Shown: positions 1 to 12,714 of the stretch, in pieces
Numbering within the stretch: the stretch's first letter is position 1
Layout: each line of letters starts with the position of its first letter
NCBI GenBank assembly: GCA_030848705.1
Contig: CM061243.1
Coordinates: 105,512,436 to 105,576,435 of the forward strand
From: Heracleum sosnowskyi
Taxonomy: Eukaryota > Streptophyta > Magnoliopsida > Apiales > Apiaceae
Direction of reading: 5' to 3'
Length of the DNA: 64,000 nt
Translations under genes and position numbers: made by a program
The notes under the pieces: generated by a model
The model's database searches: none
What the model was told of the DNA's origin: nothing
Seen by the model: only the letters and a program-made list of their open reading frames with translations

Positions 1-214
1 TTTAGAGTTATCTGTTTGATGTTTATGATGACTTTAGTGATTGAAACGATACTCCGTTGAGATCAGTGATGAAAATGATATATGGTCTTCACTTCAATGA
101 CCACTTTGATATTTAACCCTATGATAATTAGATATTGCTCTCGCAAATTTACTGAGATTGGTTCTGTGGAAAGATGGGAAGTTCTGATTGTCAAGGCATC
201 CTGTCCTCCTGCAG

Positions 215-354
215 GTTGGAGCTTAAAGGGAAATATCTCTTAGGAGAATTTCTTGACTTCAAAGGAAAGCAGGATGATATTCAGGCCTTGAGAAATATCA
301 AGAGATCTAAAGTTAATCGTCTCATTATCCAAAAGACCAGCATGTTTGGTTTAG
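215..354 (+). CDS. Putative internal exon of an unidentified gene
   Basis: An open segment bounded by a good acceptor (CTCCTGCAG) and a consensus donor (GTAAGT) encodes about 46 residues, including LLGEFLDFKGKQDD and KRSKVNRLIIQK. I do not recognise the family. The clean splice borders and sensible composition suggest a true exon of a plus-strand gene that starts left of the window. It may belong with the possible terminal exon at 1072-1291, but no linking exon was found between them. Confidence 0.35.
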
Positions 355-1071
355 GTAAGTTCTATATCTTTAAATGTTCAGAATAACCGATGTTCATGCA
401 TTTTGACCTTTGTAAGAAAGCTGTGTAGATTGGTTATGAGATTGTTGCTGGTTGGTGGTAACTAGCAGCTTTTTGCAACTGAACCAAGGAACATCCTTCT
501 AGTTGGTACTAAAGAAAATTTTGAATATTAAATTGATATCAGCAAAGAATAAGTACCTTTCTGAGCACATTGTAGATATATCTGGAATTTGTATCCAGTT
601 TCATTTCACTACAGCATTGATTAATACAAATGTTGTTCGGGCCAAACATTTCATGCCGTGGTTTTACAACCAGCAGAACCTTCCAGGCTATCAGTGGAAC
701 TCTGTTCGAGGCCTAATGTTTCCGGGATTAGTAGACTTTTATGACTAAGAAAAACCTGGTATGACCATTCGTGACATGGATAACCCCTTGTGCTACCGAC
801 TAGTTAACACACTAGACGACAGGGTTGTGGTTATATCAGTTTATAGGCAATATCTGATTACTGTTATAGTGTAATCAGTGCTATTTCTTTTTATTTAAGT
901 TTAGTGTTGTATTAATCAAGAAACTACTCAAACTGGATGAAGGGATTTTGTGGTTTCCCGGGTCCACAATTTTCTTGCTCCGCCCGAATTTGATTTCATT
1001 GGTAAATTTTTGGAGTCATTTCATAATTTGTGGAGTAACTGCATGTATTTCCTTCCTTAATTCACTTCTAG

Positions 1072-1291
1072 TACAATGGTATCAGACTTACGTGGTCAAC
1101 TAACTGCAGCTCATTCAAAGCTCCAAGTTCTCTATTCTCCCCGGGACTATCGAATTGAGGGGGCTTCAGGTTCTGATTGGAAAGAAGCAACAGTCAGATC
1201 GAGTACTGAGGCATTATTTCAACCTCAAAATTCTACAAAAGTTCGCAAAGTCAAACTATCTTCAATTATTTCCATGTCTTTGAGTGCCTGA
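1072..1291 (+). CDS. Putative terminal exon of an unidentified gene
   Basis: A pyrimidine-rich acceptor (CACTTCTAG) precedes an open frame that ends in TGA at 1289-1291. It encodes about 71 residues, with SDLRGQLTAAHSKLQVLYSP near the start and a Lys/Arg-containing tail. The sequence after the stop is AT-rich and looks like a 3' untranslated region. The family is not recognised. It could be the 3' end of the gene suggested by the exon at 215-354. Confidence 0.35.
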
Positions 1292-2411
1292 AAATTTTGT
1301 GAGCTATGTGGTTTCATCATCTGGAATGTAATTAGTACTATTACTGCATCTCCTATATAATTTTCTGGCACATGCGGCCATATAAATCTGGGTGTATATG
1401 TAAATGATTTGGGTTGGTTTTAGATTGACTTGTAATAATACTGCCTATCTATGGTGAAATAGAATTAATTCAGATCTTTGTTTTCTGTGAGGAAAACATG
1501 GAATTCAAAAGTAAATGAAGAGTGACTTGTATGCCCGAACAATGTTATTCCTTTTTTGCCCCCTTCATGTAAAAAGCTTGAAAAATGTTATTGGCATATG
1601 CATGTCAGATTGTATAAGTAGACCTGGACACCAGGTAGTTATCATTGAACGTTGCTTGCAGACATTTCAGCTGCTCTGAGTTGTGAGGTCTGGATGAAAA
1701 ACTGTCAAGTCCTGTCCAATATCCATGGCTAGTACCAAAACAGTCTCCTACATGTTGGGGTGACTGTGTCTACTATAACCTGTCATATTTGGCCAATTCA
1801 TTTAGTTTTGAATGATGCTTCCACGCTGATGCAGCTGTCTAGTTTGCAGCCTAATCTTGAACAGAAAATAATGATGTTTCATTTGAATGTAGCTGTATGA
1901 AATGGTCATGCATAGGGTTCCTTACTGTTCTGGATAGGTCCCCTCGTAAAAAAATACATTTGGCGTTAGAACCTGTTATATATAATAGAGTAGGATCACC
2001 TAAAGTTTGGAAATCAGTTCATAGGGTAGGATCACCCAGAGTTTGTAGATTTTCACTATTGTCCTACCAGAATAAAATGAGATTGTTAAAATTTGAAAAC
2101 TGTGCATTTTAAGAGAAAATATCATACTCATGTTGTTGATCAAGTATTGCCATTTATACCACAGACAGAAAGACAAGTAATTATCATTAATCCAACTCAA
2201 GTATTTGAATGACGTACAGGTGTAGATTAAAGCAGGGTACAAAATAGAGTTTATTACAACCGGAGTGGTTGGAGTAAGGCTCAGAGGAGAGATTGATGTT
2301 AGATCGGGCAGGGCGCTGGAAATATGACTGAACACTTAATTGCAATAAAGACCGTGTTGTATCTTAGCTGTCAAAAAGAGAACCTATTGCAATTACATTT
2401 ACATTGGTGCC
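1292..2411. other. Gene-free interval
   Basis: No supportable exon, repeat or RNA gene was seen. The short open frames here have no family resemblance. The interval lies between the 3' end of a possible plus-strand gene and the stop codon of the minus-strand PEPCK-like gene, so the two would converge. Confidence 0.5.
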
Positions 2412-5400
2412 CTAAAATGAGAATTCCTTTGGCAGCTCTTTAAATTTGTTTGATAAGAAGCTCTTATACTTTCTTCTCAGATCTCCACCTATAAGATTTT
2501 GTATTTGATGCAGTGAGTTATTTGTTTTTAAATGGAAACAATCTATGGAAATAGGATAGATGGTAGGTAAGTTACCTTTCATCTTAATTGGCTGAATATT
2601 CTCTTGTAGGGCAGACTGAACCAAATTCACAAGATTCGTGCCTGAGAAAAAACAATAGCAAGCATAAATTTTGGCTCTACAAAAAATAGCAAACATATAT
2701 TTGGCTCCACCGAGCATTATGCAAAGTACAACAGTGATGAAGTTAATTACTGATAGCAGGATTATTTGTCTTAAACATTAGACATTTAAGTGCTTTAGAA
2801 TACAATGTGAACACCCATTTCCCTTGCTTTTCAGTGTATTATCATATACACTTATAAATGGAGCCTGCTGTCAAAAATATCTAACTTATAAGGAGAACAA
2901 CATATTAATCTTCCCAGAGAGCCAAATAAAACTTTTCTAACATTTTCTTACCTGTTTTTAACGTTTTTTCTCCATTCACATTAATCAAGAATGATGAAAT
3001 TTGGTTCTCTTGTAACTGCAAAAAAACATACACAGTCAAACACAAGTGTGGAGCTTAGTACAGTACAAAATCAATATACTGTTGTACTCTTTAAATACCA
3101 TAGACAGAAGACCTTTTGCCAGCTCTAGAGGATCAACAGAAGAGTTCTTACTGTATGTAGGTGTGAACTTTCCATCCTGATATCCTACAAGAAAGTGGTA
3201 AGCTGCTTGGCCAGGTGTAAGCTTTAAAATGGATGGAATCGTTCCTGAACTGCTCCAATATGAAAAAGAAATAACCACTTTCTGGTTAACAGCCATTCGA
3301 ATTATAATGGAGTGGTCACAATGAATGATGCACACACTATAAAAGATTATTCTATCAAATGCAACTTAATGAATGGTATACACAATGAAAGATTATTCTA
3401 CCAAATGCAACAGAGCACGAAAAACAACTCAATAGACATACATATAAAAAATTTACCAAGCACCACATAAATTATTTAACAAAAAAAAATTGAAGGAAGG
3501 AGAGTTACATTGACAACGGTCATGTACTCATGTGGACTGATCCAAGATTATCTATCTAAAGTATGGCAATATTATATTCGTGTAAACAATATGTATACAT
3601 TAGTGCTATGGGTTGATATAACCGTGTCATGTTGCTGCTTTAGCCATAAGCAAGTACAGACTGAATGATGGCATAGGGAGCATTCAATCAAAATTTTAAT
3701 TTCAGAAAGTAATGTGAGTACATAATGCATTACAAAAAGGAGTAAAAACTTTGACCCTGTTTGGAAGTTATAGGTTTGAGCTAAAATTATAGGTTAACCG
3801 AATGAAACCTCTAATATGGGTGTTTGATAGTTAGCGGATTGAAATAAGAAGCTAATTTTGAAAAAGCTACTTGGAGGAGCTTTTTCAATTAGAGGGTTGT
3901 AGATGTGTCAAATCAAAATGCAAAAAACTAATTCAAACAGCTAATTACCAAACATTTTTCATGCGAACAGCTAACTCAAATCTGCTAGTCAAAACAGCTA
4001 ATTCAATACGCTACCGCTAACAGGCCAGCAAACCACTAATTGCCAAACAGGGCCTTAATATTTCCCTAGTACTTGCAACATAAGTCACATTCAGTGCTTT
4101 GATATCTTAGAAGTTCGTTTTCTTATTGGTTAAATATGCCCGGACAAGTAGTAAGAAGGTAGTAGCATCACTGGACAGTAAATGCAAAAAATTTCTCAAC
4201 TCATGACAACCAGGCGAGTCCTTGTGAATATTAACCTACATCTGAAGTATTTTACACCTCTATGATTCCATATGCAACACGCAATAAAGTATTTTCCTTG
4301 CATAAATAAATATGGGATATAGTAATTTTAACTCCTTATCTTTACAGATTTACTAGCATATAGCCCGTACGATGTACGGGTTTTTATACATTTTATTTAT
4401 AATTGGAAGACATCGTGTAATTGATATTTTTGGATGTGTATTAATGATTGGAAAATATAATATAATTGGTATTTTTAGGTGTGTTTATAAAACGTAGTTT
4501 TAATTTAAAGGTAAAGTGTCTTAATTAGAAAAGACAATTATTTTATTAGTAATTGAAAGATATCATGTAATTGGTATCTTTGAGTGTGTAACAACGATTG
4601 GAAGATAATATATAATTCATTTTTTTAGGTGTGTTTATAAAAGGTAAATTTTTAATTAAAAAAAACTTGTCTTAATTAGAAATGACAATCAACAGTTACT
4701 ATTAATTATATTATTTTATTATTTATTAAATAGAATGACCGAAAACCAAACCAAAAACCAAAACTTTTAAAGTTTCGGCTTTAATAATATAGTATAGATT
4801 TGCATTATTGCAAAATAAGTAAGCCATATTCTATAATCAAATACATTAATCAATGACAGATACAATTTGAAATTACAGAGTGCAAATCTTGGCTACTAGG
4901 ATTAGTGTGGAGCAATATAGTGTTTAAGCAATTACATATCTAGAATTAGAGTTGCTTCATACCTATCAGAAGATGCCAGGATGACAACTGATGGAAATTT
5001 CCATGTACACTGTCCTCCAGAGTTTCCGATTTGAAAAAGTGGCGAAACACCTTCGGAAGAAACAACAACACCAGCTTCAGGCGACACTAATACATCCGAG
5101 CAGTTTTGAAGAATGTCTTCTGGAGCAAACAAAAGCATCACCAAGTTTCTGGAAACTAGAAGCCTGCACTTTACAGGGATAATATGTCTAGATACACATT
5201 CAATAACTGCAAGTCGATAAAAGGGAACAATTGTTTACCCAGCAGAAAGAGGAAGGCCTCCACGTGAAATGATAATAGGTTCAGATAAGGCAGTTAATGC
5301 TTCCCTTATTCCATTAGCATCAGCAAAAGCCTTACCACATAAGATAAGAGATGAACGTTCAGTATCAGCAGCAATAAATCCAATATCACCTTTAATACCA

Positions 5401-7740
5401 AGAGACTCTTCAATACTTGAACTGAACCATCAGAATGACAAAAGAAAATAACATTAAGGATTCAGCCACAGCAGCAATGGGCTAAAAGTCTAAAACTATA
5501 TACCAGTACTGATTTTCCATATATATTGTTTAAACTAATCTCTCAAAAGATCATATTCGTGGGTATATGCATGTTAAGAATGCTTTTAGAAGTACCAATT
5601 TGACAGAAACCTATGTTATATGAAAAAAACAGTAGTCTAAATTTCAATAATAAAATATTACTCAAATTGCAGTGGAAAATCGATTTCTACTAATTAGGAA
5701 AAAGGGATAGTGATTAAGTGTACATCTCCTGTAATATCTAAAATGTATTGCAGAAGTCAGATCCTATAACGAGCAGGAGCAGGGGAAGTTCTCCCTCAAG
5801 TCTAAATTGTGCACACCTAGAGCATTTCCCTATACCATAGAAGAAAGACAAGACATATACAAACAAAAAAATTCCAACCGCAAAAGTTAGAGGAGCTTTT
5901 GCGAGAGGAAAGCGTGCAACATGAGGAGCAAAAGCAGCTCCCATACGATAAGGGAGTATAAATATGATTTCTATTAAATATTCCTTCTTGTCAAGCATAT
6001 CAAATAGGATTTTTAGTTTCTCAAATATTTTAATCATTCTTTTACATATCAACCAAAATATGTGTACATTTTCCAAAAATTTTAACTGGAGTTGCATATG
6101 TTTATGAGGAGAATGATAAGATCAAGTCTTTCCAAGAACTTAAACCTCAATTGTGATTTGAAGAAAATAATTGCAATATTTATTATAAATCAATGTCATT
6201 TACTTTATTGCATAGACCTCTACAAACTCTACATCTTATACTTAGACTGCAAGACGTGACAGACATAATGACAAATATTCCCAAGTGCTGAGAGACAAGG
6301 CACTACACCGTGTCATCGTCTACTGTATAATTTATTATGATACCTTATCGATGAGGCAACATAAACAGTCAAAGGACAAGTATCATGAGAAACTGCACGA
6401 TTAGGGGTTCTCCAGAGCAGCTTGGAAAGTGACAGCACAGAAGATGGACTGTCACTTATGACGCGAACTTTGGCATCACATCTGAGAAATGAACTAATAG
6501 CCCCGTCGTGGACATATAACTCTGAGATTGACGAAATGTATGATGTCACCTATAAACAAAAAAATCATTGATAATTTGAAGGTGGTTACCTTCAGTCCTC
6601 CACATATATACAGTAACCACGAATTAAATATCCCAGAGAGGGCCAGAGGGGGGAGGGAGGGAGGGGGGGTTGAGAGAGAGAGATGCCTGCTTTAGAAGTT
6701 TTGTAAATTGTGATCTAGAAATTTTCGAGTTCCCTAAGCAAATATGCCCTCTAGCAAGAAATGGAACACTAGAATGCTCTGCAGTCCAAAAATGTAGAAA
6801 ATTTAGTCTAAGAACAGGGAAAACAAAACAAAATTGAAATAATTGTGACAAATGTCCTTCCTATAATGGTTGCGCCCTTCTGCCGAAGTTCCAAAACTGT
6901 CAAGTTTTGAAATACTTTCTCCTTCACAATGATGCCTTTTCCTGCCAGGCCCCAGTTAAGTCCATTAGATAAATCAGGACCTTCCCTACAGTTAACAAAA
7001 TGGAAAATTGAGGAACTGATGTGTAGAATGTAGCTTGTATATGTGTGTGCATCTGTGTGTGTTACTCGAACTCCGGTACAAGGTGTTGGACACAGACACA
7101 TATTCTAGTGTTGAACTCGATAAATCTGAGATATGGGGACACTGTCATTATTTGACACCGAATTATTGATTAATTAACAAGTACATAAGATAAGATATCA
7201 TGACAGAAAATAACAATAAAATCCAAGTCAAACAAGACTTTGCAAATTAGGTGTCTTCTTCTCCTCTCTTTTTTTTCATAATTGTTTCTTCTATCTTCTC
7301 ATATTTTTCTTCATGCATCATAAGTTCAACTCATATTTCATTTTTCAATTGGTCAAAGATCCACATTCCAGTAAAGGATCAGAAACGGAATAAGTCTCAT
7401 TTCCAAGTGTCCTAGTTATATGCAGTGATTTTCCATCATCCCATACCTGTTATAGCATACATAGACACTCTAACATAAACCTGATATAGTCCAATCCCAT
7501 AGTTTTCACATAGACTTAATGAACACATGCAGGAAGAAACTACAAATACATGTTTCATATTTTTTGTACAATCATATTAATATAAGCATTTCATAGCTTT
7601 TGTTTAACTGGTATATCGAAAATCCAGAGGCGAGCAGACATATATGAAGCTCATAAAATATTATGCATCTTACTATATAGAACAAATCACCTTGTAGCAC
7701 TCCTAACTGCATCCTTTTCTGAGGAGGATGAAACTATATT
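2412..7740 (-). CDS. PEP carboxykinase-like protein, multi-exon gene
   Basis: Exons with matching phases are 6344-6549, 5239-5421, 4963-5163, 3099-3249, 2952-3015, 2576-2641 and 2412-2488 (stop TAG at 2412-2414). Together they read continuously through ELYVHDGAI, VSHDTCPLTVYVASSI, GFIAADTERSSLILCGKAFA, LLFAPEDIL, LTPGQAAYHFLVGYQDGKF and the end KFKELPKEFSF. The LTP-QA-YHF-GY stretch matches the C-terminal domain of ATP-type PEP carboxykinases, and the whole resembles a plant PEPCK-like family of unclear catalytic role. A further exon, 6850-6985 (GPDLSNGLNWGLAGKGIIVKEK), fits in phase if a weak GTCACA donor is used. Exons 7691-7740 and up to 7446 are likely, but their phases do not join simply, so part of the N-terminal half is unresolved. 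No P-loop was seen. Introns hold a MITE and a Helitron. Confidence 0.6.
3754..4054. mobile_element. Tourist/PIF-Harbinger-like MITE
   Basis: A segment of about 300 bp lies in an intron of the PEPCK-like gene. Its ends are inverted repeats: ACCCTGTTTGG on the left and CCAAACAGGGCC on the right. It is flanked by TTG (3751-3753) and TTA (4055-4057), an imperfect version of the TTA duplication made by PIF/Harbinger elements. The inside is AT-rich, non-coding and full of short AGCTAATTCAA-type repeats. A hAT origin is less likely because no 8-bp duplication is present. Confidence 0.65.
4353..4798 (-). mobile_element. Non-autonomous Helitron (family 1)
   Basis: Read on the minus strand, the element starts TCTATACTATATTATTAAAG and ends in CTAG. 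Just before the end is a hairpin, CCCGTAC-ATC-GTACGGG. It is flanked by A on the 5' side (4799) and T on the 3' side (4352) with no target duplication, exactly as Helitrons insert. At 446 bp it has no coding capacity. It sits in the 1.7-kb intron of the PEPCK-like gene, and related copies fill 49-64 kb. Confidence 0.85.
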
Positions 7741-8108
7741 CTGCAAAGTAAAAGTATCCGAAAAATGTAAATCAAATTACGAGCAATGAGCTGAGAATAC
7801 GAGAACATGGCTGGTATTAAACCGAGTAAGGGACAAGGTATATAGGTTCATAATACATGGACTTCTCATTAAACTAAAGTTATCAAGTCACCTCAAAATC
7901 AAATTAAAAAGTTGTACAGTTTTGCATATTACAAAACATTCCGCAATCACTTTGCTACTATACTACAGAATACAGATTCATAAAATTTTCAATGCTTATT
8001 AGTTAATTACCACAAATTCGTAGAAATGTGAACTTAACTATTAGGCTTTCAGTTGATTACTAATCCCTAGGTTTTAGTTAATTTCTGATTTTCATGTTGA
8101 GCTACATG

Positions 8109-8228
<120 letters not shown>

Positions 8229-8340
8229 TTACGCGTGCAGAGTAACGATGTGAAGGAGATGGGGAGTTGAATTTGTTGAAAAAAAAATGGGCGAACCTCT
8301 TCATTACCAGAAACGTAAATTGATGATTCAACAATCAAGA

Positions 8341-9044
8341 AGAAGATGACTACTCAACACAGTGATAGAAAAAAAAATGGCGGACCGGCGCACAGCTGAG
8401 TTTAGGCCCATTCGAAAATTACTGGACTTAAGCATGGATCAATATTTCCTTTAACAAACCCATTTAAATAGAGGCGTATTAATTTGGTACATATAGTACG
8501 AACGTGAAACTTTTTAATGAATTTTTGATATGTTCGTACATCATTGTGTCCAAAAAAAAAAAGCTACTTACAAGTTACATCATTAAAAACATTTCAACTA
8601 GGGGTTTAATCAAGATGATTTAGATTAGAAAGCCTAACATTTAGGATTAAACAAATCTTTCGTTTTCTTTATTCTTTCAACGTCTACAGAAATTTAAATA
8701 CTCACCCGCATCAAGTTTTATTGATAGAAATTTAATTATGTTCTGCTTTCACGAATACCAGAGACAATAAAGTTGGTTAACGCTTTTGTTGTCACGAATG
8801 ATGAATCCGTATCATATTTCCTAACTATTTTCACCAAGGGTCCGGGTCCGGTCTACAACATGGTAATTTACTGCGATACGTGTAAAGAAGGATTTTTGGT
8901 GTGAATGAATAGGAAGCTTATATCGCTATAATTTACCGGGTACGACATGATGCAACAATCGTATGCCCCAGACCATCACCCTTTTAATGATACTAATTAC
9001 AGTATATATCTCTTTTGCCGGACTTCAATTATTATCTCCTCTCT
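8341..9044. other. Gene-free interval left of the foldback element
   Basis: Probable promoter region of the PEPCK-like gene (minus strand) followed by AT-rich DNA. No exon or repeat ends were recognised. Confidence 0.45.
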
Positions 9045-9053
9045 ATTTTTAAT

Positions 9054-11379
9054 GGCCCCGGTCCCCGGTAAATGTTTGTCATTAACCATTTTTGTAACAA
9101 ACGATTTTTCAACCATCCGATCAAATATTCAACGTTCAAGATTAGAAAACAGTTTAGTAGGTACCGCAGAAACTTTTCGCGGTATGTGTAAACATTAGGT
9201 ACCAGTGGAAACTTTATGTAGGTTAATATGTATATATTTAGGTTTAATGTATATTCAGGTGTACAGGTTAATGTATATTTAGGTTTAATGTATATTTAGA
9301 CTGTGTTTAAATTATAAACATATTTAATATTGTCTTTTTTGAATTAAGATTATAATATAAATGTTTATTATTTTAAACTAAGTGGAGTGTATTTTTATAA
9401 ATTAAATAAGTACATATTTCATATCTTTAGAAATTTTGTCATATGTCATAACATTTTCATATTATATTGTTTATATAATACTTGTATATATTAATTTTAA
9501 ATTACATGTCACAATATTACAACTATGTATTAAAAATAAAATGATAAAATGATAAAATATAACAAAATTAATAGAGAGATAAGCAAAATTATTTGAAATC
9601 TAATTAAAGTATGGAAAAAAACATAGCCATAATTATATCCAATCTTTGAAATTAATGATTTTTTTCAAAATATTCAAAAATTTCAATTACAAAATAAATT
9701 AGCCCCACTTAATAAATATAAAAAATGTTATAATAAAATTATTCACTATTCAATTTCTTAAGTAGATATTAAAGAACATGAAAATTGTAAGTTTTGTTTT
9801 TTCAAAATTTACTGAACTGAAAACTCCACATTAGCAACATCCATAAATAAAGAAGCTTAAATTAGCAACAAAATAAATAAATTCTGTTTTTTGATTTTAT
9901 TTTAAATTTCTAATGTTACGAAATAGGTACTTATTTAAAATAAAATCAAAAAATAAAATTTATTTATTTTGTTGCTAATTTAAGCTTCTTTATTTATGGA
10001 TGTTGCTGATGTGGATTAAGTGGGGGCTAATTTATTTTGTAATGGAAATTTTTGAATATTTTGAAAAGAATCATTAATTTCAAAGATTGGATATAATTAT
10101 GGCTATGTTTTTTTCATATTTTAATTAGATTTCAAATAATTTTGCTTATCTCTCTATGAATTTTGTTATATTTTATCATTTTATTTTTAATACATAGTTG
10201 TAATATTGTGACATGTAATTTAAAAATAATATATACAAGTATTATATAAAGAATATAATATGAAAATGTTATGACATCTGACAAAATTTCTAAAGATATG
10301 AAATAGGGACTTATTTAATTTATAAAAATACACTTTACTTAGTTTAAAATAATAAACATCAATATATATATATAAAGGAGGATACGTGTGAGGTTAGGTG
10401 GCGCCCTAAGATCGTTTCAATCTATTTTTTCTAATTTTCTAGAATTTTAGAATTTTAAATACTGATAAATAAAAAAAAATCATTTTAACATATTAGAAGT
10501 AGAATAGATGTTCGAATTTATCAAGGAGAAGAGTTCGAATTTATAGCGAAGACATATAATTAAAAGTTCTATTTGAAGTATAATAGGTGTTTGAATTTGT
10601 AGAGGGGAAGAGTTCAAATATAAAAGAAGTACTTGCAAAGTTCTATTTGAAGTAGAATAGGCGTTTCGATTTATAGAAGAGAAGAGTTCGGATATAAAAG
10701 AAGTACTTGCAATTAAAAGTTCTATATTGAAAGTAGAATAAACGTTTGTAATACATAACTTCTATTTGAAGTAGAATATGTAAAGTTATATATGTGTTTT
10801 TTCAATGAAAGAGTGTCTCACTAGAAAGGAGTATGCTAACATAAAAATTAATATATAAGAAAAATATATATTTAATATATTAAATTTGAGATTTTGATAT
10901 TAAAAAGGAAAGCGTGTTTCACGGGAGGACGGCTTATTAGCAAGAACCGAGTAATTTTCGTAATTTATTTGATAGAGTTTGTTTTAAAAAATTATTACGC
11001 CGCAGCGAAGCGCGACTTTTTAAACTAGTTTCTACTATAATCTTAATTCAAAAAAGATAATATTAAATATGTTTATAATTTAAACACAGGCCTAAACCTA
11101 AATATACATTAAACGTAAATATACATTACACCTGGATATACATTAAACCTAAATATATACATTAACTTTTACACCTGTATACATAGGCATATCACAGAAA
11201 GTTTCCACGGTACATAATGAAAGTTTACACGTTACATAATGAAAGTTTACTCATACTGCTAAAAATTTCTGCGGTACCTACTGTTTTCTAATCTTGAACG
11301 TTGAATATTTGATCGGATGGTTGAAAAATCGTTTGTTACAAAAATGGTTAATGGCAAACATTTGCCGGGACAGGGGGCC
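9054..11379. mobile_element. Foldback Mutator-like element (MULE), split by a Helitron
   Basis: Two arms of roughly 830 bp are inverted copies of each other and meet near 9906-9932 with only a short spacer. The left end reads GGCCCCGGTCCCCGG; the right end, inverted, reads GGCCCCCTGTCCCGG. A perfect 9-bp target duplication, ATTTTTAAT, lies at 9045-9053 and 11380-11388. Long terminal inverted repeats plus a 9-bp duplication are the mark of Mutator-like elements. There is no transposase, so it is non-autonomous. The right arm is interrupted by a Helitron at 10359-11028; removing it restores pairing with the left arm. It lies between the PEPCK-like gene and the PR-10 cluster. Confidence 0.88.
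10359..11028 (+). mobile_element. Non-autonomous Helitron (family 2) inside the MULE
   Basis: It starts TCAATATATATATATAAAGG after an A and ends CTAG before a T. The 3' end carries a GCCGCAGCGAAGCGCGAC hairpin region about 10 bp from the terminus. The same terminal sequences, in the opposite orientation, bound two larger elements at 49665-52380 and 53880-56769. It is 670 bp and non-coding, with internal repeats of the phrase GTTCTATTTGAAGTAGAATA. The empty site can be read from the other MULE arm. Confidence 0.85.
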
Positions 11380-11563
11380 ATTTTTAATATACAGATGCTA
11401 GAGCGTTTTCAAGCACTATGCCAAAAGCGAGAGAAACACTTATATATCAGCCATCCTAAATCCTATTTCTGAGTAAAACTGACTGTAAGTTTGGTTTGGT
11501 TCGATTTTATTAATTAGGGACTCCACACATATGTAGCAAACAATATCAAAACATTTAAATAAG

Positions 11564-11746
11564 ATGTTTGGCGCAGTTAATTGTGAAATACAGATAAATG
11601 CACCAACAATCTCAGTGTAGGAAGTGATTGAACTCCTAAGCTACCTGCTCTTCCTGAAAAGGAATTCGCTAATCTAGTACAAAAAGTTGAGACCGTAAAA
11701 GGTGACGGTTCTGTTGGTACCATTCTCAATGTAGTTGATCAAGAAG
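11564..11746 (+). pseudogene. PR-10/Bet v 1 exon 1 pseudogene
   Basis: It begins ATGTTTGGCGCAG like the intact neighbours and still shows the GDGSVGT loop and a GT donor at 11747. The conserved Trp codon of VWEVY has become TAG, and a frameshift follows shortly after. No second exon lies between it and gene A at 12107. It is a dead member of the tandem PR-10 cluster, just beside the foldback element. Confidence 0.8.
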
Positions 11747-12106
11747 GTATAAATTATTTCAATATTCTTCTTATTTACTCCTTATCTTTATTTCTATGTA
11801 AGTATACACAAAAATGCTGAGTGCTCTTTCCCTAGTGTTAAAATCTTATATGGAACATGTGTGTAAGACTGTAAATCTTAAGTAGTACTAACAAAGATCG
11901 AAAGGGATGATAATTCAAAGATATTAAAACCTGAATTACAGGTCAAAATAAATGCCACCTTATCCATAGACATTGATGTTTGTGGTTGGAAACAACAAAG
12001 TTTGGACAATGGAAATGTTCACATATACCTTATTGTACATTCCATTGTATATATATACACACACTTTACAAATGTTTAGTTAACATTCTCAGAAGACATT
12101 AAAAAG

Positions 12107-12714
12107 ATGTTTGGTACAGTTAGTGGTGAAATAGAGGTGAAAGCGGCAGCAAGTGTAGTGTGGGAAGTGTATGGAACTCTTGAGATGGCTGCTGTTGTCG
12201 AAAAGGGACTTGCTGAGATTATTCAAAGAATTGAGGTTGTCGAAGGTGATGGTTCTGCTGGTACAGTTCTTAATATTGTTTTTCAGTCAGGTATTCTACT
12301 TCTCGGTTACTTGTCACAATTAGTTATCCTTTTCTAATGCAAGGGTACAACATCATACATGCACAGCAAACTATCATACACTAAACTTTTCTAAGCACAT
12401 TTTTCCAATCCATTGATTACTGAACAGGTGGATTTGCTTTTCCTAGTTACAAGGAGAAGTATATAAAGGTCGACAATGAGAAGAGGGTGAAAGAAGCCGA
12501 GGTTGTAGAAGGCGGTTATCTTGAAATTGGATTCAACAAATATCTGGTTCGGTTTGAGGTTATAGAAAAAGATGAAGAGAGCTGCATCACCAAAGCCACA
12601 GTTGAGTATGACCTCAAAGAAGATTTTGCTGATAATGCTTCCTTTGTTTCGATTGACACATACATGGCTATTATGAACCTTGTTGTTAATCATGTCCTAG
12701 TCAAAAGTAACTAA
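12107..12714 (+). CDS. PR-10/Bet v 1 family protein, norcoclaurine-synthase-like (gene A)
   Basis: Exon 1 is 12107-12290 and exon 2 is 12428-12714, giving 156 residues. The single intron (137 bp) falls within the Gly codon after residue 61, the usual PR-10 position. Features are MFGTVSGEIEV at the start, the Gly-rich loop EGDGSAGT (about 47-54), YKEKYIKVDNEKRVKEAEVV and EGGYLEIGF in the core, and a C-terminal helix. The closest family is the S-norcoclaurine-synthase/norbelladine-synthase-like branch of PR-10 proteins, small cytosolic ligand binders of which a few are enzymes. Whether this one is catalytic cannot be told. It is the first intact gene of a tandem cluster (A, B, C, D). Confidence 0.88.

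Noticed and set aside
503..748. Plus-strand open frame of 81 codons
   Set aside because: No splice borders, no family resemblance, and surrounding sequence looks like intron or untranslated DNA.
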